From Eunapius fragilis (Eukaryota; Porifera; Demospongiae; Spongillida; Spongillidae), in NCBI GenBank assembly GCA_963681505.1, contig OY811975.1, forward strand, positions 10,949,251 to 11,013,250: DNA of 64,000 bases. The letters are read 5' to 3'. Under the pieces are notes generated by a model. The model made no database searches, was not told the DNA's origin, and saw only the letters and a list, made by a program, of their open reading frames with translations. Both the position numbers and the translations under genes were made by a program. The first letter of the stretch is position 1. Every line of letters starts with the position of its first letter. Below, piece by piece: positions 63,567 to 64,000 of this stretch.

Positions 63567-64000
63567 AATTGCACAGAGGCACTGTACTTGCTTGTTAATC
63601 TACGCAATACTTTCCCGACAGCAATAGGACGAATATCATTTCCCCTGGGTTTCTTCAGAGCAATCACAGTTGCGCCTGCTAGATACTCAGCTATTTCCGG
63701 AAGAGCTCTCCCAGAAGCCAATTTGTTTATTACCGCCTTAAGTGCAGACAGCAATGAGGATGGTAAAGAAGCTTCGGAGGCATCTAATAAATGCTGCACT
63801 CGTAAACCAGAAGGTCCACAAGAGGTATCTTTAGGAAATGAAAGTAGAACAGCTTGAATGTTAAAGTCAGATGGCAACAAATCAACAGAAGAATGAGGTG
63901 GTATGTTTGTAGGGTGTGACGGGATGAGAACATAAGGATGGTTTGCTTTCAAAAGTTCCCAAGTTTCTTCATTGTTAGCTGCAATGCCAGATATAATAAT
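63563..64000 (-). CDS. N-terminal part of the same RT protein, other frame, runs off window
   Basis: Open from the window end; contains WELLKANHPYV, GPSGLRVQHLLD, GATVIALKKP and IRPIAVGKVLRRLTSK, the usual region just before the RT palm. It stops at 63563 after departing from the family pattern at LTSK, where the frame of 61674-63566 takes over. The true 5' end lies outside the window. Confidence 0.75.
   Translation of the reverse strand: MIISGIAANNEETWELLKANHPYVLIPSHPTNIPPHSSVDLLPSDFNIQAVLLSFPKDTSCGPSGLRVQHLLDASEASLPSSLLSALKAVINKLASGRALPEIAEYLAGATVIALKKPRGNDIRPIAVGKVLRRLTSKYSASVQL

Overview
The window is eukaryotic, probably animal, DNA; a sponge or another early-branching marine invertebrate is my best guess. 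This is inferred from the kinds of retroelements, the introns and exon-like pieces, the abundant CA/TG microsatellites and G/C homopolymers, and a large intronless family of secreted-and-membrane beta-helix proteins. The sequence alone does not name the species.

The centrepiece is an array of paralogous genes for large type I-like multipass proteins. Three copies are intact and all lie on the + strand: A (7753-11973, 1406 aa), B (44393-49057, 1554 aa) and C (53835-58403, 1522 aa). Each has a signal peptide, a right-handed beta-helix built from 26-30 residue repeats of the type ITGCTFQNNSA..GGAV.LYGSTG (about 12, 18 and 16 copies), a second non-repetitive beta-helix stretch, a cysteine cluster, about nine hydrophobic segments and a conserved cytosolic tail ending in CGLREPL(N/S)ED. 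A CCAAT box and a TATATAA box lie at the same place before all three. Further copies keep only the membrane half: 3-908 (cut by the window start), 5080-5330, 15022-15925, 19830-20704 and 23969-24206. One broken copy keeps only the beta-helix (27748-28519).

The spaces between these genes are themselves duplicated. Two block types alternate. T2 follows the genes and carries an old foldback element, a 25-bp tandem repeat, TG and CA tracts and two exon-like segments (Y1, Y2). T1 carries pyrimidine tracts, a 21-bp minisatellite and exon-like segments X1, X4 and X5. The exon-like segments belong to a gene I do not recognise and are decaying. A relic of a Ty3/gypsy-type retrotransposon (RNase H and linker region) sits before each intact gene. 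Genes B and C with their upstream blocks form a direct tandem pair with a unit of about 9.4-9.6 kb.

The stretch 28520-37300 is a patch of mobile and broken sequence. It holds homopolymer-rich elements, a fibronectin type III fragment, a degenerate RING-finger/transposase-like gene on the minus strand, a 1.15-kb TIR element nested in a dispersed repeat, and broken reverse-transcriptase elements on the minus strand. A 2-kb piece of the last is tandemly duplicated at 35859-40139. The right end (59720-64000) holds fragments of at least two families of retroelement proteins, among them a nearly complete reverse transcriptase with zinc-finger and restriction-endonuclease-like domains (61674-64000, minus strand).

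No rRNA, tRNA or CRISPR array was seen.
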